A stretch of 63,637 nucleotides of DNA from Oehlia diaphana (taxonomy: Eukaryota > Glomeromycota > Glomeromycetes > Glomerales > Glomeraceae): NCBI GenBank assembly GCA_003833135.1, contig QZLH01000277.1:26528-90164 (forward strand). The letters are read 5' to 3'. Both the position numbers and the translations under genes were made by a program. The number at the start of each line of letters is the position of its first letter. The first letter of the stretch is position 1. The notes beneath the pieces are model-generated. The model had not been told where the DNA came from and ran no database searches. It worked only from the letters and a program-made list of their open reading frames with translations. This document shows positions 1 to 10,447 of this stretch, piece by piece.

Positions 1-802
1 TAATTTGATTGTGATGCTTGTGTACTCAAAATTAGAGTATGTAATTTTACCCCAGTAAATTTCTAATAAATTCCATTATTTTTCCTTCTATGTATTAGAA
101 ATAATTAGATTGTAACTTTGGATCACTCTTATTTATTATGATATAAAAACTTTTCAAAACTTACAATCTTTCAAAATGTCATAAATTTACTATGGGTTAT
201 TAGTATTATTAGATGATTATGTTAAAAACCTTATTATATTCATTTTTAGCTTATATGGAATATCATTTATGTGCATATTATACGCTCAAAATAAATCTGA
301 TTTTCTTTGCGATACATGATGAAGATAAGTTATACCGCCTAATTTTACTCTCTTTTCTTACGCGCGATGTCTCTTAGTCGCGGTTTTTCATTAACAGATA
401 CCTATCCTTTCAACAACCCACCAACACTTCTAAAAATTCTCTACGGTCTGTTCTGAAATACTGTACGTTATTTTTATCCCATCCAATAAATATCAGGTCG
501 ATCTTTCCCATTTAATCCAATAATAATGATATATAAATTATTATTATTTGATCAATTTATATTCTTTTTTTTCTTAAATTGATCAATCAATTAATTACTC
601 TCTTTTTTTTCTCTTAAAATTAATCAATAAATTATTCTTAAAGGTGTCTCATGCACGTACTTCAAACGATATTTGGTGGGCAAGGATTTTTGATAGGCTT
701 GACGAGTTTTTACATAACTACCCGAAATTACCAAAAAACTCGGTAACAGAGTGTATGAGAGTATTTCTTTATTACTTAAGTATCACTTAATGTTGACTTT
801 GT
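1..802. other. 5' flank without a recognised gene
   Basis: AT-rich sequence with no reading frame I can support. It ends just before the ATG of the Uma2-like gene, so the last few hundred bases probably hold that gene's promoter and perhaps an upstream non-coding exon. No clear TATA box or repeat was identified. Confidence 0.4.
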
Positions 803-1862
803 ATGGAATGCAGTTTGCCTCTCCGCATTAGCTCTAATGTAACGATCCAAAATTATAACACCTTCCTTCACAATTACGGATCAAGTGGATACAAGTTCCG
901 GTTTCAATTAAACAGTGACAATACAACTGGCGAAGTGGATATAATTGGTATGACCACAACCGTGCATGAGGATATTATTTTCCGACTTCAAAAATTTTTT
1001 GAAGTTCCTAATAATGGCGTTGTTGATGATCCCCCAATAGTAGTCACTGGTCAAGTTCGTAAGTGAATATTTTCTATTTTGCTTCTTTTATTGAATTTTC
1101 AATATTCTCATAGTCTTTTCATATAGTTCACTATGTGCCTGGTGGAAATGGGGTTGAAACAGCTCCTGATGCTTGTGTACGTCCAAATGTGGCATTTGTT
1201 CCAAAACCTGCCACTTCCACTGTAATACCACGTCCTCCTGGTGATACATGTGTATGTTGAGTTTGATGTGTATTATTATATTATTGTTTTTTTATGTGAT
1301 TTTCATTATTATGATTCATATAGGGAAATCCACATGCACGGATAATGTGTGAGGTAGCTGTAGGCCAAAGTGTTGGTGAATTTGGACGAAAGTGCTTATC
1401 TTGGATGCGAGAGCCATATGTCCGTGCTGTCATTAGCATCAAGATTCTAGAACCAAGACTAAACATGCAAGAACCTACAATCGGTTTTTTTTACAGAACA
1501 ATGATGGTATATATTAAATATTGTTCAATAATTCAAAGTTAAGCATGTAGTTTCTTATCTGATTAGTTTGTTTTTTAAATATTAGGCCAAACTTTACCGT
1601 CAAGGAATGCTAGTACAACGTTGGGATTTTGGGAACATTAAAAAAATATTCACGTGATCCTATCACTGATCCTCCCGGTTGCAATGCGCCAAACCTGGCA
1701 GCTTATCAGATAACTATACCTATAAGTGAAGTATTCTGGGATCCACCGTTTCCTATCCCACCTGGATATACTCCAGCAATTCCCCCAAACATAGTTGGTA
1801 TCAATTTTGTAATTGACTTGTACCGGATTCAACGAGTTGCCTTACAAGCTCAAACACCCTGA
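803..1862 (+). pseudogene. Uma2-like (putative restriction endonuclease fold) gene with a frameshift in the last exon
   Basis: The gene reads through exons 803-1058, 1127-1251 and 1324-1506, all with GT-AG borders and compatible phases, into a fourth exon starting at 1586. The conceptual protein follows the Uma2 (PD-(D/E)XK) pattern. An N-terminal 'GEVDIIGM..TTVHEDI' block corresponds to the family's 'G.(I/V).M...s..H..i' segment. Then come a 'PDACVRPNVAFVP' block with the PD acidic site and 'CEVAVGQS' with the catalytic-type E in an E-V-x-V strand. The last exon runs in frame through 'LVQRWDFG' and then stops at 1655-1657. The evident continuation (starting 'TLKKYSRDP', ending 'ALQAQTP' at 1862) lies in another frame, so one extra base appears to sit near the ggg at 1631-1633. 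Either the copy is recently inactivated or the base is an assembly error. Fungal Uma2 roles are not established; the bacterial family contains nucleases. Confidence 0.6.
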
Positions 1863-2407
1863 AATGGGAATTGATACAACTTCTTTATAAATATAAATTA
1901 ATTAATAAATAAACTTTACTCTTGCATCTAATCTTATTGCTAAAGTAGTATATTGTAAAAATGAAATAGGATTGTCCGTTTTTATTTTTAGAAATTTTTT
2001 TTGGTGATATTATGTAGTATAAGAGTAAAAGTTACAGAAACGTTTTATTAATACCATAATACACAAGAAAATTATCCAATCACACCTGGATATACTCCAG
2101 CAATTCCCCAAACATAGTTGGTATCAATTTTGTAATTGACTTGTACCGGATTCAACGAGTTGCCTTACAAGCTCAAACACCCTGAAATGGGAATTAATAC
2201 AACTTCTTTATAAATATAAATTAATTAATAAATGAACTTTACTCCTGCATCTAATCTTATTGCTAAAGTAGTATATCGTAAAAATGAAATAGGATTGTCC
2301 GTTTTTATTTTTAGAAATTTTTTTTAGTGATATTATGTAGTAAAAGAGTAAAAGTTACAGAAACGTTTTATTAATACCATAATAGCGTGTTGATACACAA
2401 GAAAATT
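1761..2407. repeat. Tandem duplication of the 3' end and downstream flank of the Uma2-like gene
   Basis: About 1761-2073 is repeated at about 2085-2407, offset 324 bp. Both copies contain the final coding segment of the Uma2-like gene ('cctggatatactccagcaat'), its stop and the same 3' flank. The second copy has lost one c in the tcccccaaac run and carries a small insertion (agcgtgttgat) near its end, plus a few substitutions. High identity points to a recent event. The second copy has no upstream exons and is not a gene by itself. Confidence 0.85.
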
Positions 2408-2445
2408 AATACAAATGATCGGGTCTTAGCCAATGATACAGTACA

Positions 2446-2997
2446 TTATGACGCTTCTATGCAAATATTCTGTACATGATTATTCTTTTCCATCACCCGC
2501 TTCACGTTTTTACACAACTCTGAATCCTCTTCCAAGGCATACTCGGTAAAGCGTATATTAAGAGGATTTTTACTCGTACATGAAATCCCATCTGAGGTAA
2601 TAAGATAAACATTCCGTAACGATTCCATTGTTATAGTCAAAGTCATCCCCAAACGCTTCACCCGATTTACGTTTTCTCTTATTCTTATTCACCTGTAATG
2701 CAATTTCACATTGAACCAAATTCTGAGCAAAACTTCATGAAGCTTTCCTTCCGTGATGTAAATAAGTCCCTCGATGGCTTTGAATGCGTAATCAAATCAA
2801 CCAGTACTTTCTTTACCAACAACTTCGAGTTGAGGAGCTAAGGTAAGTAAGTTCTTTATCGTTATTCTTTTGACGATATAAAGCAAAGCATGAAGAATGG
2901 CCGAGATATATTCACAGCGCATAGCTTCGTTGCTATCGGCAAGTATAGTCCCCATATTTCCCAGTCTGCGCTTTATTTCCTTTAAACATTGTTGCAA
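2446..2997 (-). pseudogene. Crinkler-type (CRN) nuclease-domain remnant
   Basis: Read on the minus strand. The N-terminal part carries 'KEIKRRLGNMGTILADSNEA' and then a block with 'FDYA' and 'TEG', where this family normally has a VDYA...TE(V/A)K active-site region. This is followed in another frame by 'FAQNLVQCEIALQ' and 'NKNKRKRKSG', and by 'GIVT', resembling the QNxVQLES...KRK...GIVT run of Crinkler-type PD-(D/E)XK domains. The parts are split by an in-frame TGA before FDYA, a second stop and at least two frame changes, so no single open frame remains. Crinkler-like proteins are numerous in Rhizophagus, and intact members resemble secreted effectors. The start of the original gene is uncertain. 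Confidence 0.55.
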
Positions 2998-5610
2998 CTC
3001 TTCGTCTTCATCTTCGAGTGGATAGGTTGCTTAGAATTCGAATGGAAAAAAAGGAGTCACTTAGAGAGGTGTCACTGTACAGGTTTTATGTGAATTACAC
3101 CTTTAAAATAGCAAAAAAACTTCTGAAATTTTATTATTATAATAATTTATAGAATAGTTAGTAATAAAGTATTTAAAAAGTTTAGAATAACGAATTTAGA
3201 AAATGAAAAAATAATTAAGAGAAATTGAGTGGATTTCTTATATTGAGACCAAAGTTCTGTTGTCATTTTTATAATCATCTCATATAGGAAATTATTATAT
3301 ATGGTGTAAAAAGTAAAATTAAAATTAAGCATTGTTATTAACCTGAAATATTTCCCAAAGTAAATAACAATTAAAGTACATAAAGGATCGGTTATGGTGG
3401 GTACAACTCCCATGATGAAATTTTCAAATCAAATTGATCTAATAAAAATGAACGATGATAAAATACTACAATTTGTATAAACTTTAATATACTCTCATAA
3501 AAATTCATTCTTATTCCATAACAAAATTTACTTAAAATGTGTTGTTTGTCCCTTGCTTACTGATATTCATTTCGTGGGCGGGGAAATTATAGAATTTTTG
3601 AGAGATTAACTAACCATAAACTTTATCGCAGCAGAATTCAAAGTACTTCACATTTAGATATGAAGAAGAAATGAATGAATGATTATTTGATCGGCTCATT
3701 TGTAATCAGCTGATAATTCATTAAAATATTTATTTGGCGTAAAATTTTAATCTTTTCCCAGCAAATCCCTATTTGTGTATTTGCATTTGTATATGTAATT
3801 TCCAAGAACCTAGTTTCAAATTCGGTAAAAGATCAAATGTTATAGATCTTTGGAAAAAATTTCAGGTTATAATTTCGTACTCCCTAATAAAGTATAAAAC
3901 AAAAAATAATTGTGAAATTGTGAACATACATTCCGTGAGAAAATGTGGAGATGTACAGATAATCTCTTATTGGGAAGAAGTTTTGGCGTATAGGATATCT
4001 CTTAAAAGAACGGCTATAATTAACATTTTGACGTTCCTCGCAATTTAGTAGGCTGAGAAGTATTGCATATTTATCTTTATACACTGTAAAAATTGCATCA
4101 TTCTACCATACTACAAGTTGGCAAAATTTGATACTTTTGTAAATGTCTTTATTGGTTATATATCCATTTAAGCCAATAGACTAACCAATTATTTAATTTA
4201 CATATGATTTTATAAGGCATATTCTGTCAGATTGACATTTGACATTTGACAAATACTAGTAATAACCAACGACATTTGATGGGGATCACTGACCACACAA
4301 TTTTATTTAGGCAATTTAATTAAACAATAAATTAAAACAGTATAATGTCACGATACATATATACACCCATAACGATACAATAATTATACTGATTGTTATT
4401 TACTTAAAATTGCGGGGGCGCTTGAATAAATTGCATTATTATTATTAAGGTCAATATATCGAAATTCCAAGTACCGTTTCTGTCTTTGATTCACATTTTG
4501 ATTTTCTTGACTTTCTTCATGAAATTGATCGTTTGAAGGAGGATCAACATTTCGTGTAGGAGAATTACTTTTTGGAAAAAAAAAGACATGAAGAAATTCA
4601 CGATTCCGAACATGTTTCTTTAATAAGAGAGATTTCTCAATCAAAAAAAATAAATAAATAAATAAAAAAAAATATGGTAAATTCTTCACTTAAAAGATTA
4701 TTCGATTCATCTATTCAATATAATAAATATTAAAGAACCTCTTTAGATTCATGAATTTTTAATACTAAAAAAATTAAAAATATCACTTACAAAATAATTC
4801 AGAAATCCAAAAATTCTGAGAATTGAGAAAATTAAAGAAAGTTACTTTGAAAAAGATAATTGATCGTTTTATATAAATAATCAAAATCGATCCTCTTTTA
4901 TAATAAATACATCATCGAATTGTAATATCTTGTTTGGCGTAAAATTTAAGAACTCAATTTCCGTAATAGCTTTTTTCCCACTGATTGTCTTTGAAAAAAA
5001 ACTAAAGAAGGATTATTTCCGTATCAGAATATATTCAAAAATACTGTACTGTATATCATCATCTTAGCAGACCTACTGGTGAGATTCATCTCATTCGGCA
5101 AATAAATAACACTAACGCATATGAGAAAAGTTTGGTGGGTCTCAGATATAAGTATATAATCATTTTGCACATGACTTTTTTGATACTCTGTAGTCGGTTA
5201 AGATTAGAGTTAGTTAAGATTAGACTCATTAGAGTTAAGGAATTTGTCACATTAAATGAAATGTGTCTTATCGCGTGAGAAATGCTGAATCATTATACAA
5301 TGTATATAACCTATTTTTATAGCTAAATGGAACTCGTATTCATGTAAATTTTAAAGTAGAATATTAAAAATGTTATAAAGGCCGCCTTAGAAATCACTAT
5401 CCACCGATAAAAATTAAAAATAGTCCAATCCGCTACGCGCAAACAAAAGTTATTGTTAACTTTATCAGATGATGTGTTTTGATTATCATTATCAGTAAAT
5501 AGTCATGTGGAATTATACGTAATTTATTATGGATCTCATTCCATTTTTCTAATTAAAAACATTCCTCAAAATATTTCCTTTCTAGAAAAAGAAATATTTA
5601 TTGATTAAAA
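2998..5610. other. Gene-poor intergenic stretch
   Basis: No supported gene. Short open frames near 3147-3413, 3773-4084 and 4396-4689 look like AT-rich chance frames; none has a domain, a consistent splice structure or a paralogue in the window. The last 100 bases before 5611 should contain the start of the zinc-finger transcript. Confidence 0.5.
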
Positions 5611-8600
5611 ATGCTTAAAAATACAAATTCACGTCCATTTTCCCCTATATCTTTACCCGCTATACCTTCGTCTCCTACACGTTCTCACTTATCTTCATTT
5701 ACTGAAGACGATCCAGACTATTTACATTTATTATTCTTAACGTCAATAGGAAAAGTAGTTATTAAATGTAAACTGTGTGAAAGTTTCTTTGACAATTTAC
5801 CTTTATTTAATATTCATGTTAAAAGGATACATAAATTTCAACATTTATGTAGAGTTTGTTATAAAGTTTATTATAATAAAAAACAACAAAAAATTCATAT
5901 GAGAGAGATTCACGGTAAATTATTTACTTGTGAATATTGTACAAAAAAATTTTGGGACTATAGTGGATTAAAAGATCATATTAAAGGTAACCATCCCGGA
6001 ATGGAACTTCCTTCAGCTTCAATTAGATCTGATTTAAATCTATACGGTACACTTGTTGATTCTGATATGGATGCTATTTATACGACGGACGACATGGACG
6101 TTACTTATACGACCATCACTGATATGAACGTTACTGACACGACCATCACTGATATGGACGTTACTGACACGACCATCACTGATATGGACGTTACTGATAC
6201 AGTCATTACTGATATGACCTATACTGATATGACCATTACTGATCTGACCAATACTATGACTGCTGCTACCGTTGTAGATTTGACGACTGCTCCTTATACG
6301 ATTGATGATATGACATCTGCTAATACCATAACAACTATTCCGGGATCAGCTTCTTTTAATTCTAGATTATTTGAATATCAACCATCAATCATTATCGATA
6401 ATAATGAAAAATTTGATCATAAAAGGATTATTAAGAAAAAACATGATGACAACGCAGTACTTATCCATGAGTACGTATACGATGATGACGTATTGTTGAA
6501 ATGTAAATTATGTGAAGATATCTTTTTATCAAATAAAGAATTCAATAGGCATGCAAAAACAGAACATAAAATAAGGTATTTATGCTTTAGTTGTTCTGAA
6601 GTATTTCATGATAAAAAATTATTTGGAAGACATTTTAATAAATATCATTCGACGTATTGTACTTACTGTGTAAAAAGGTTTAATGTGGATGAAAGTTTAG
6701 AAAAACATATTCAAGAATTTCATTCAAATCCTCAAGAAGATTCGGAAGTTATTTATGGATTTCAGAAATTAAATTTAGATGATGATCGTCAGGAGGTTAA
6801 TCATGAAGAAAATATCAATACAACTATTACAAACGCGGATGAAGAATTTTTCTTGCATGAAACACTTCAAGATAATTCTGGTACAATCATAAAATGTAAA
6901 GAATGTAAGGAAACATTCGAATGTCTTACAATGTTTAGATATCATGCTAGAACAGAACATAATTATGAATGGTTATGTTTGGTTTGTTGTCTAGTATTTT
7001 CATCTGGAAGTAATCGTGGAAAACATATGAGAAAATATCATAAAAAGAATTTTTCTTGTACTTTATGTATAAGAAAATTTTATGATAAAGTTGGATTAAT
7101 AGAACATCTTCATTCCAAGCATCGTAGTGAAATACCTACACCTATACCAACAACTGCATCTGTTCCATCACCTCCATCACCTCCATCGCCTCCATCGCCT
7201 CCATCATCAGAATTACAAGAAGAAACCTTTATTCATGAAATTATACCTTATGAATCTCCATCAAACAAAAAACTTCCTTATCAACTGAAATGCAAAATTT
7301 GTGAAGAAATATTTAAAAATCATTCATTATTTAATCGACATGCTAAAGCAATTCATAATTGTAAGTTTTTGTGTACTTTTTGTTCTCAAACATTTTCTCA
7401 AAAAAGGGTTAAAAGGGAACATATGAGACTGGTACATGTTTATACTTGTCAAATTTGTGACGAGAATTTATGTAGTGAAAATGGTTTAAGGAAACATCTT
7501 GAAACCAAACATGAACCAATTGCCGCGCGTTTGAGATCGAGCAAAAGGAATAATTTCTCACCTAAAGATGAAAATAATGAAATGGATAAAACGGACGAGG
7601 ATAGAGATACATTTTTTGACAATTATGATATCAAAGAGGGATCACCAAGAGAACATTATCGTGAAACTTTACCACAAACATCTATTCCATCACAAACTTC
7701 ATCGGCATCGCAAGCTGTCACTGCCTTCATTCATGAAACTATACCTTGCGAAATTCCAAACCAAAAACTTTCTTATAAATTGAAATGCAAAATTTGTGAG
7801 AAGATATTTAGTACTCATTTACAATTTAATAAACATGCCAAGACGGCACACAAGTTTAAGTTTTTATGTACTTTTTGTTCTCAAATATTTACTAAAAATG
7901 GTTTTAGATTGGTACATGAAAGACGGGAACATGGTGTTGCTTGTCAAGTTTGTGGAAAAAAATTACGTAATGAAAATGGTTTAATGAGTCATTTTAAGGC
8001 CAAGCATGATCAGATGAATATTAATTCAGGTCAAACAGAAACTGTTTACACATCACTTCCACAGCTTCCTGGGACCTCTACTTTTGATGAACCAATTTCT
8101 GCGCGTTTGAGGATGACACCTAATGATAATGAAGAAATGGATATGACACTTGAAAATGAAATGGATGAGGATAGAGATTCATTTTTTGACGATTATGGTG
8201 TAATAGATTTTACAATTTATCCACAAATACCTATTCCATCACAAACATCATCAACATCACAAACTGTTACTGTACAAGAAAAGTCCTTCATTCATGATAT
8301 TATACCTTACAATATTCCAACAAACAAAACACCTCCCTACCAATTGAAATGCCGAATTTGCAAAGTGACGTATAAAAATCATTCGAATTTTAATACACAT
8401 GCTAAAAAGAAACATAATTGTAAATTTTTATGTTCTTATTGTTCTAAAATATTTATTAATAAAGAACTTGGAAAGGCACATGAGAAACGAGATCATGTTT
8501 CTGAATGTCAAGATTGTGGGAGACGGTTTGCTTGTGAAGCAAATTTAATGAATCATTGTAGAGATAAAAAACATCATCAAAATGATAATAAAATTAATTC

Positions 8601-8820
8601 ACGTCAAGAAGAGACTTCGTATGAACCTATTGCCGCACGTTTGAGATCGAAAGACTTGGATATGGATAGTGTTTTATGTTATGAAAAAGTAAAATCTAGA
8701 AAGTATGATAGCATTATAGAAGACGAACCTGAAGTTTCGTTTAAAAAATTTAAAATGATAGATGATAATGAATCAATTTTTTTATTGAAAAAGGAGGTTG
8801 ATAGGATGTCAATTTTGTAG
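5611..8820 (+). CDS. Modular C2H2 zinc-finger protein (six triple-finger modules)
   Basis: A single uninterrupted 1069-residue frame. Six copies of a three-finger module are visible at about residues 51-128, 297-372, 428-503, 558-634, 723-799 and 911-989. Most fingers have the spacing C-x2-C-x12-H-x4-H, that is H-x4-H rather than the commoner H-x3-H, as in 'CKLCESFFDNLPLFNIH'. The first finger of several modules carries 'FN.HAK..H'. Most modules are preceded by a short '(F/L)IHE.(I/V)(I/P)' motif, and three linkers carry '(E/D)EPI(A/S)ARLR'. Linkers also hold a TDMDVTDTTI repeat, a PPSPPSPP stretch and acidic segments. The C-terminus is basic and acidic without further fingers. The array suggests nucleic-acid binding in the nucleus, but spacing between modules is long and unlike tandem KRAB-type fingers, so protein binding is also possible. 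A smaller paralogue lies 0.5 kb downstream on the same strand. No orthologue is recognised. Confidence 0.9.
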   Translation: MLKNTNSRPFSPISLPAIPSSPTRSHLSSFTEDDPDYLHLLFLTSIGKVVIKCKLCESFFDNLPLFNIHVKRIHKFQHLCRVCYKVYYNKKQQKIHMREIHGKLFTCEYCTKKFWDYSGLKDHIKGNHPGMELPSASIRSDLNLYGTLVDSDMDAIYTTDDMDVTYTTITDMNVTDTTITDMDVTDTTITDMDVTDTVITDMTYTDMTITDLTNTMTAATVVDLTTAPYTIDDMTSANTITTIPGSASFNSRLFEYQPSIIIDNNEKFDHKRIIKKKHDDNAVLIHEYVYDDDVLLKCKLCEDIFLSNKEFNRHAKTEHKIRYLCFSCSEVFHDKKLFGRHFNKYHSTYCTYCVKRFNVDESLEKHIQEFHSNPQEDSEVIYGFQKLNLDDDRQEVNHEENINTTITNADEEFFLHETLQDNSGTIIKCKECKETFECLTMFRYHARTEHNYEWLCLVCCLVFSSGSNRGKHMRKYHKKNFSCTLCIRKFYDKVGLIEHLHSKHRSEIPTPIPTTASVPSPPSPPSPPSPPSSELQEETFIHEIIPYESPSNKKLPYQLKCKICEEIFKNHSLFNRHAKAIHNCKFLCTFCSQTFSQKRVKREHMRLVHVYTCQICDENLCSENGLRKHLETKHEPIAARLRSSKRNNFSPKDENNEMDKTDEDRDTFFDNYDIKEGSPREHYRETLPQTSIPSQTSSASQAVTAFIHETIPCEIPNQKLSYKLKCKICEKIFSTHLQFNKHAKTAHKFKFLCTFCSQIFTKNGFRLVHERREHGVACQVCGKKLRNENGLMSHFKAKHDQMNINSGQTETVYTSLPQLPGTSTFDEPISARLRMTPNDNEEMDMTLENEMDEDRDSFFDDYGVIDFTIYPQIPIPSQTSSTSQTVTVQEKSFIHDIIPYNIPTNKTPPYQLKCRICKVTYKNHSNFNTHAKKKHNCKFLCSYCSKIFINKELGKAHEKRDHVSECQDCGRRFACEANLMNHCRDKKHHQNDNKINSRQEETSYEPIAARLRSKDLDMDSVLCYEKVKSRKYDSIIEDEPEVSFKKFKMIDDNESIFLLKKEVDRMSIL
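6094..6246 (+). repeat. In-frame 30-bp coding minisatellite (TDMDVTDTTI)
   Basis: Units of about 30 bp (core gatatggacgttactgaca) repeat in frame about four times, then decay into shorter 'actgatatgacc' units. They encode a Thr/Asp-rich linker between zinc-finger modules 1 and 2. Because units are in frame, copy number could vary without breaking the protein. Confidence 0.8.
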
Positions 8821-9337
8821 ATATAATACTAATATTACTGATGCTATTAAGGCGTATTCATTTGCTGATAAGTGATAACGTTATATTTCAGCAAGTAGTT
8901 TGTTTATAGTTAATAATAGCAAAAGAAATTATTACTTTTTTCGGACATTTTTTTTTTTTTTACTAAATATTATATATAATAATAAATTCTTTTTGCTGAT
9001 CCGTAACATTTGTGAAACAATACATAATACATAATATTTGTTTGGTTTCTAGTCAGGGTCCCTACTGATTTGGTAATAGCATTGTAATACTGGGGGGAAA
9101 CTTAAAAAGTGTTAATTGCTTTTGTCTTCGCATCATTTATTATCATTAACGGATTATTCCATAAGTGTTAATGCTTTTGTTGACGATTTGTAGAAAAATG
9201 ATTGTTGTAAAACGATACACTACTGAAATTTTCTTTACAGAGTATATATTGTGCATTAAAAGTTCTTTCTTTTTCTTTCTTTAATATTCTTTTTTCTTTT
9301 TTTTTTTTTTTTATTTAAAAAAAAAAAAAAAAAAAAA
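8821..9337. other. Intergenic region between the two zinc-finger genes
   Basis: Holds the terminator region of the first and the promoter of the second zinc-finger gene. A short direct repeat 'agtgttaat(t)gcttttgt' occurs near 9108 and 9163. At about 9296-9336 a long T run is followed by an A run that ends at the ATG, giving a perfect potential hairpin in the 5' leader. Confidence 0.5.
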
Positions 9338-10447
9338 ATGAGTAAAAAAATCTTTCCTCAAGAAAAAGTTCGTTCAACAAGTTTATTAAGTTTATCAAAA
9401 AGAGAAGAAAATGAAGAAGAAGAATTTAAACCATTTAAACCATATTTTATTCATGAAATAGAAATTCCAGAATCATATAATATAACAACAAAATATAAAT
9501 TAAAAGAAGAAGAAAAACCTATAAGTTTAAAATGTACATTATGTAATACCATAAGTTCGGATATATCAGAATTTAATAAACATGCTAAAAGTAAACATAA
9601 TTTAGTAAATTTATGTAAAATTTGTTCTTTAGTATTAAAAGATAAAAAATCAAAAATGGATCATATAGAACAAAAACATGAAAAAGAATATGGATGTCCA
9701 TTTTGTCAAAAAAAATTTTGGCAACAAAAAGATTTAAATTTACATATTAGAAATGTTCATTATGATATTAAAACTGATACACTTAGAGTTGATAATAGTT
9801 TTGAAATAATAAAAAAAATTAATCATTCATCATTAAAATTAAAAGAAGAATTTTTTATTCATGATATTGTAAAGGAAGAAATCAAATTTTTTATTAAGAA
9901 AGAAGGAAAATCTAAAGAAAAAGAAGAAGAAGAAAAGGAAAAAACTGAGGAAATAATTGAAGAAAAAGAGGAAAAGGAAGAGAAAAGTGAAGAAGAAGAA
10001 AAGGAAGAAAAAGAGACGAAAGAAAAAGTTGAAAAAGTAGAGGAAATTACTGATACAATCAAAACCGAAGTTCCTACGACCGAAGTTCCTACAACCGAAG
10101 TTCCTACAACCGAAGTTCCTACAACCGAAGTTCCTAAAACCGAAGGTCCCACGCATATGATCGAAGTTTCTACAACAAAAACAGATCCTTCTATAATAAC
10201 TAAATTGAAATGTAAATTATGTGAAAGTGAATACGAAGATAATAAATCATTTAATAAACATGCAAAGACACATGGTTATAGAGTTTTATGTCGTTTTTGT
10301 TCACAAGTTTTCTTTGAGAAATCTACTTTAGATTTTCATATTATGATTAAACATGATAAAACTATTTTTTGTAGAGAATGTGGTAAGAAATTTTGGTTTC
10401 AAAAATCGTTAGAAGAACATTATACGAGTGTGCACCAAAAAAAATAA
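9338..10447 (+). CDS. C2H2 zinc-finger protein, paralogue of the upstream gene (two triple-finger modules)
   Basis: 369 residues, no intron. Module one spans about residues 65-141 and module two about 290-366. Each has three fingers with the same spacing as the upstream gene, except that the first finger of module two is H-x3-H ('HAKTH'). Both modules follow the same lead motif: 'FIHEIEIP' before module one and 'FFIHDIV' after it. The region between modules is a long Lys/Glu-rich stretch (about 185-240) that likely forms a charged helix, followed by five TEVPT repeats. Shared modules and motif order show it arose by duplication and module loss or gain relative to its neighbour. The A-run directly before the ATG makes the 5' leader very purine-rich. 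Function is unknown; nucleic-acid binding is the default inference. Confidence 0.88.
   Translation: MSKKIFPQEKVRSTSLLSLSKREENEEEEFKPFKPYFIHEIEIPESYNITTKYKLKEEEKPISLKCTLCNTISSDISEFNKHAKSKHNLVNLCKICSLVLKDKKSKMDHIEQKHEKEYGCPFCQKKFWQQKDLNLHIRNVHYDIKTDTLRVDNSFEIIKKINHSSLKLKEEFFIHDIVKEEIKFFIKKEGKSKEKEEEEKEKTEEIIEEKEEKEEKSEEEEKEEKETKEKVEKVEEITDTIKTEVPTTEVPTTEVPTTEVPTTEVPKTEGPTHMIEVSTTKTDPSIITKLKCKLCESEYEDNKSFNKHAKTHGYRVLCRFCSQVFFEKSTLDFHIMIKHDKTIFCRECGKKFWFQKSLEEHYTSVHQKK
10064..10146 (+). repeat. In-frame 15-bp minisatellite (TEVPT x5)
   Basis: Five near-identical 15-bp units 'accgaagttcctaca', then a diverged unit (accgaaggtcccacg), coding the TEVPT linker of the second zinc-finger protein. Confidence 0.9.

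Noticed and set aside
3773..4084. Overlapping 91- and 66-residue frames on opposite strands
   Set aside because: AT-rich chance frames; the N-terminal Cys/Ile repeat is from a tgtatttg-like microsatellite.
4396..4689. 97-residue minus-strand frame with a hydrophobic start
   Set aside because: The hydrophobic start comes from an aaataaataaa low-complexity tract; no domain, paralogue or splice support.
9839..10156. Minus-strand frames rich in Phe/Ser/Gly over the second zinc-finger gene
   Set aside because: Antisense shadows of the Lys/Glu-rich and TEVPT regions.
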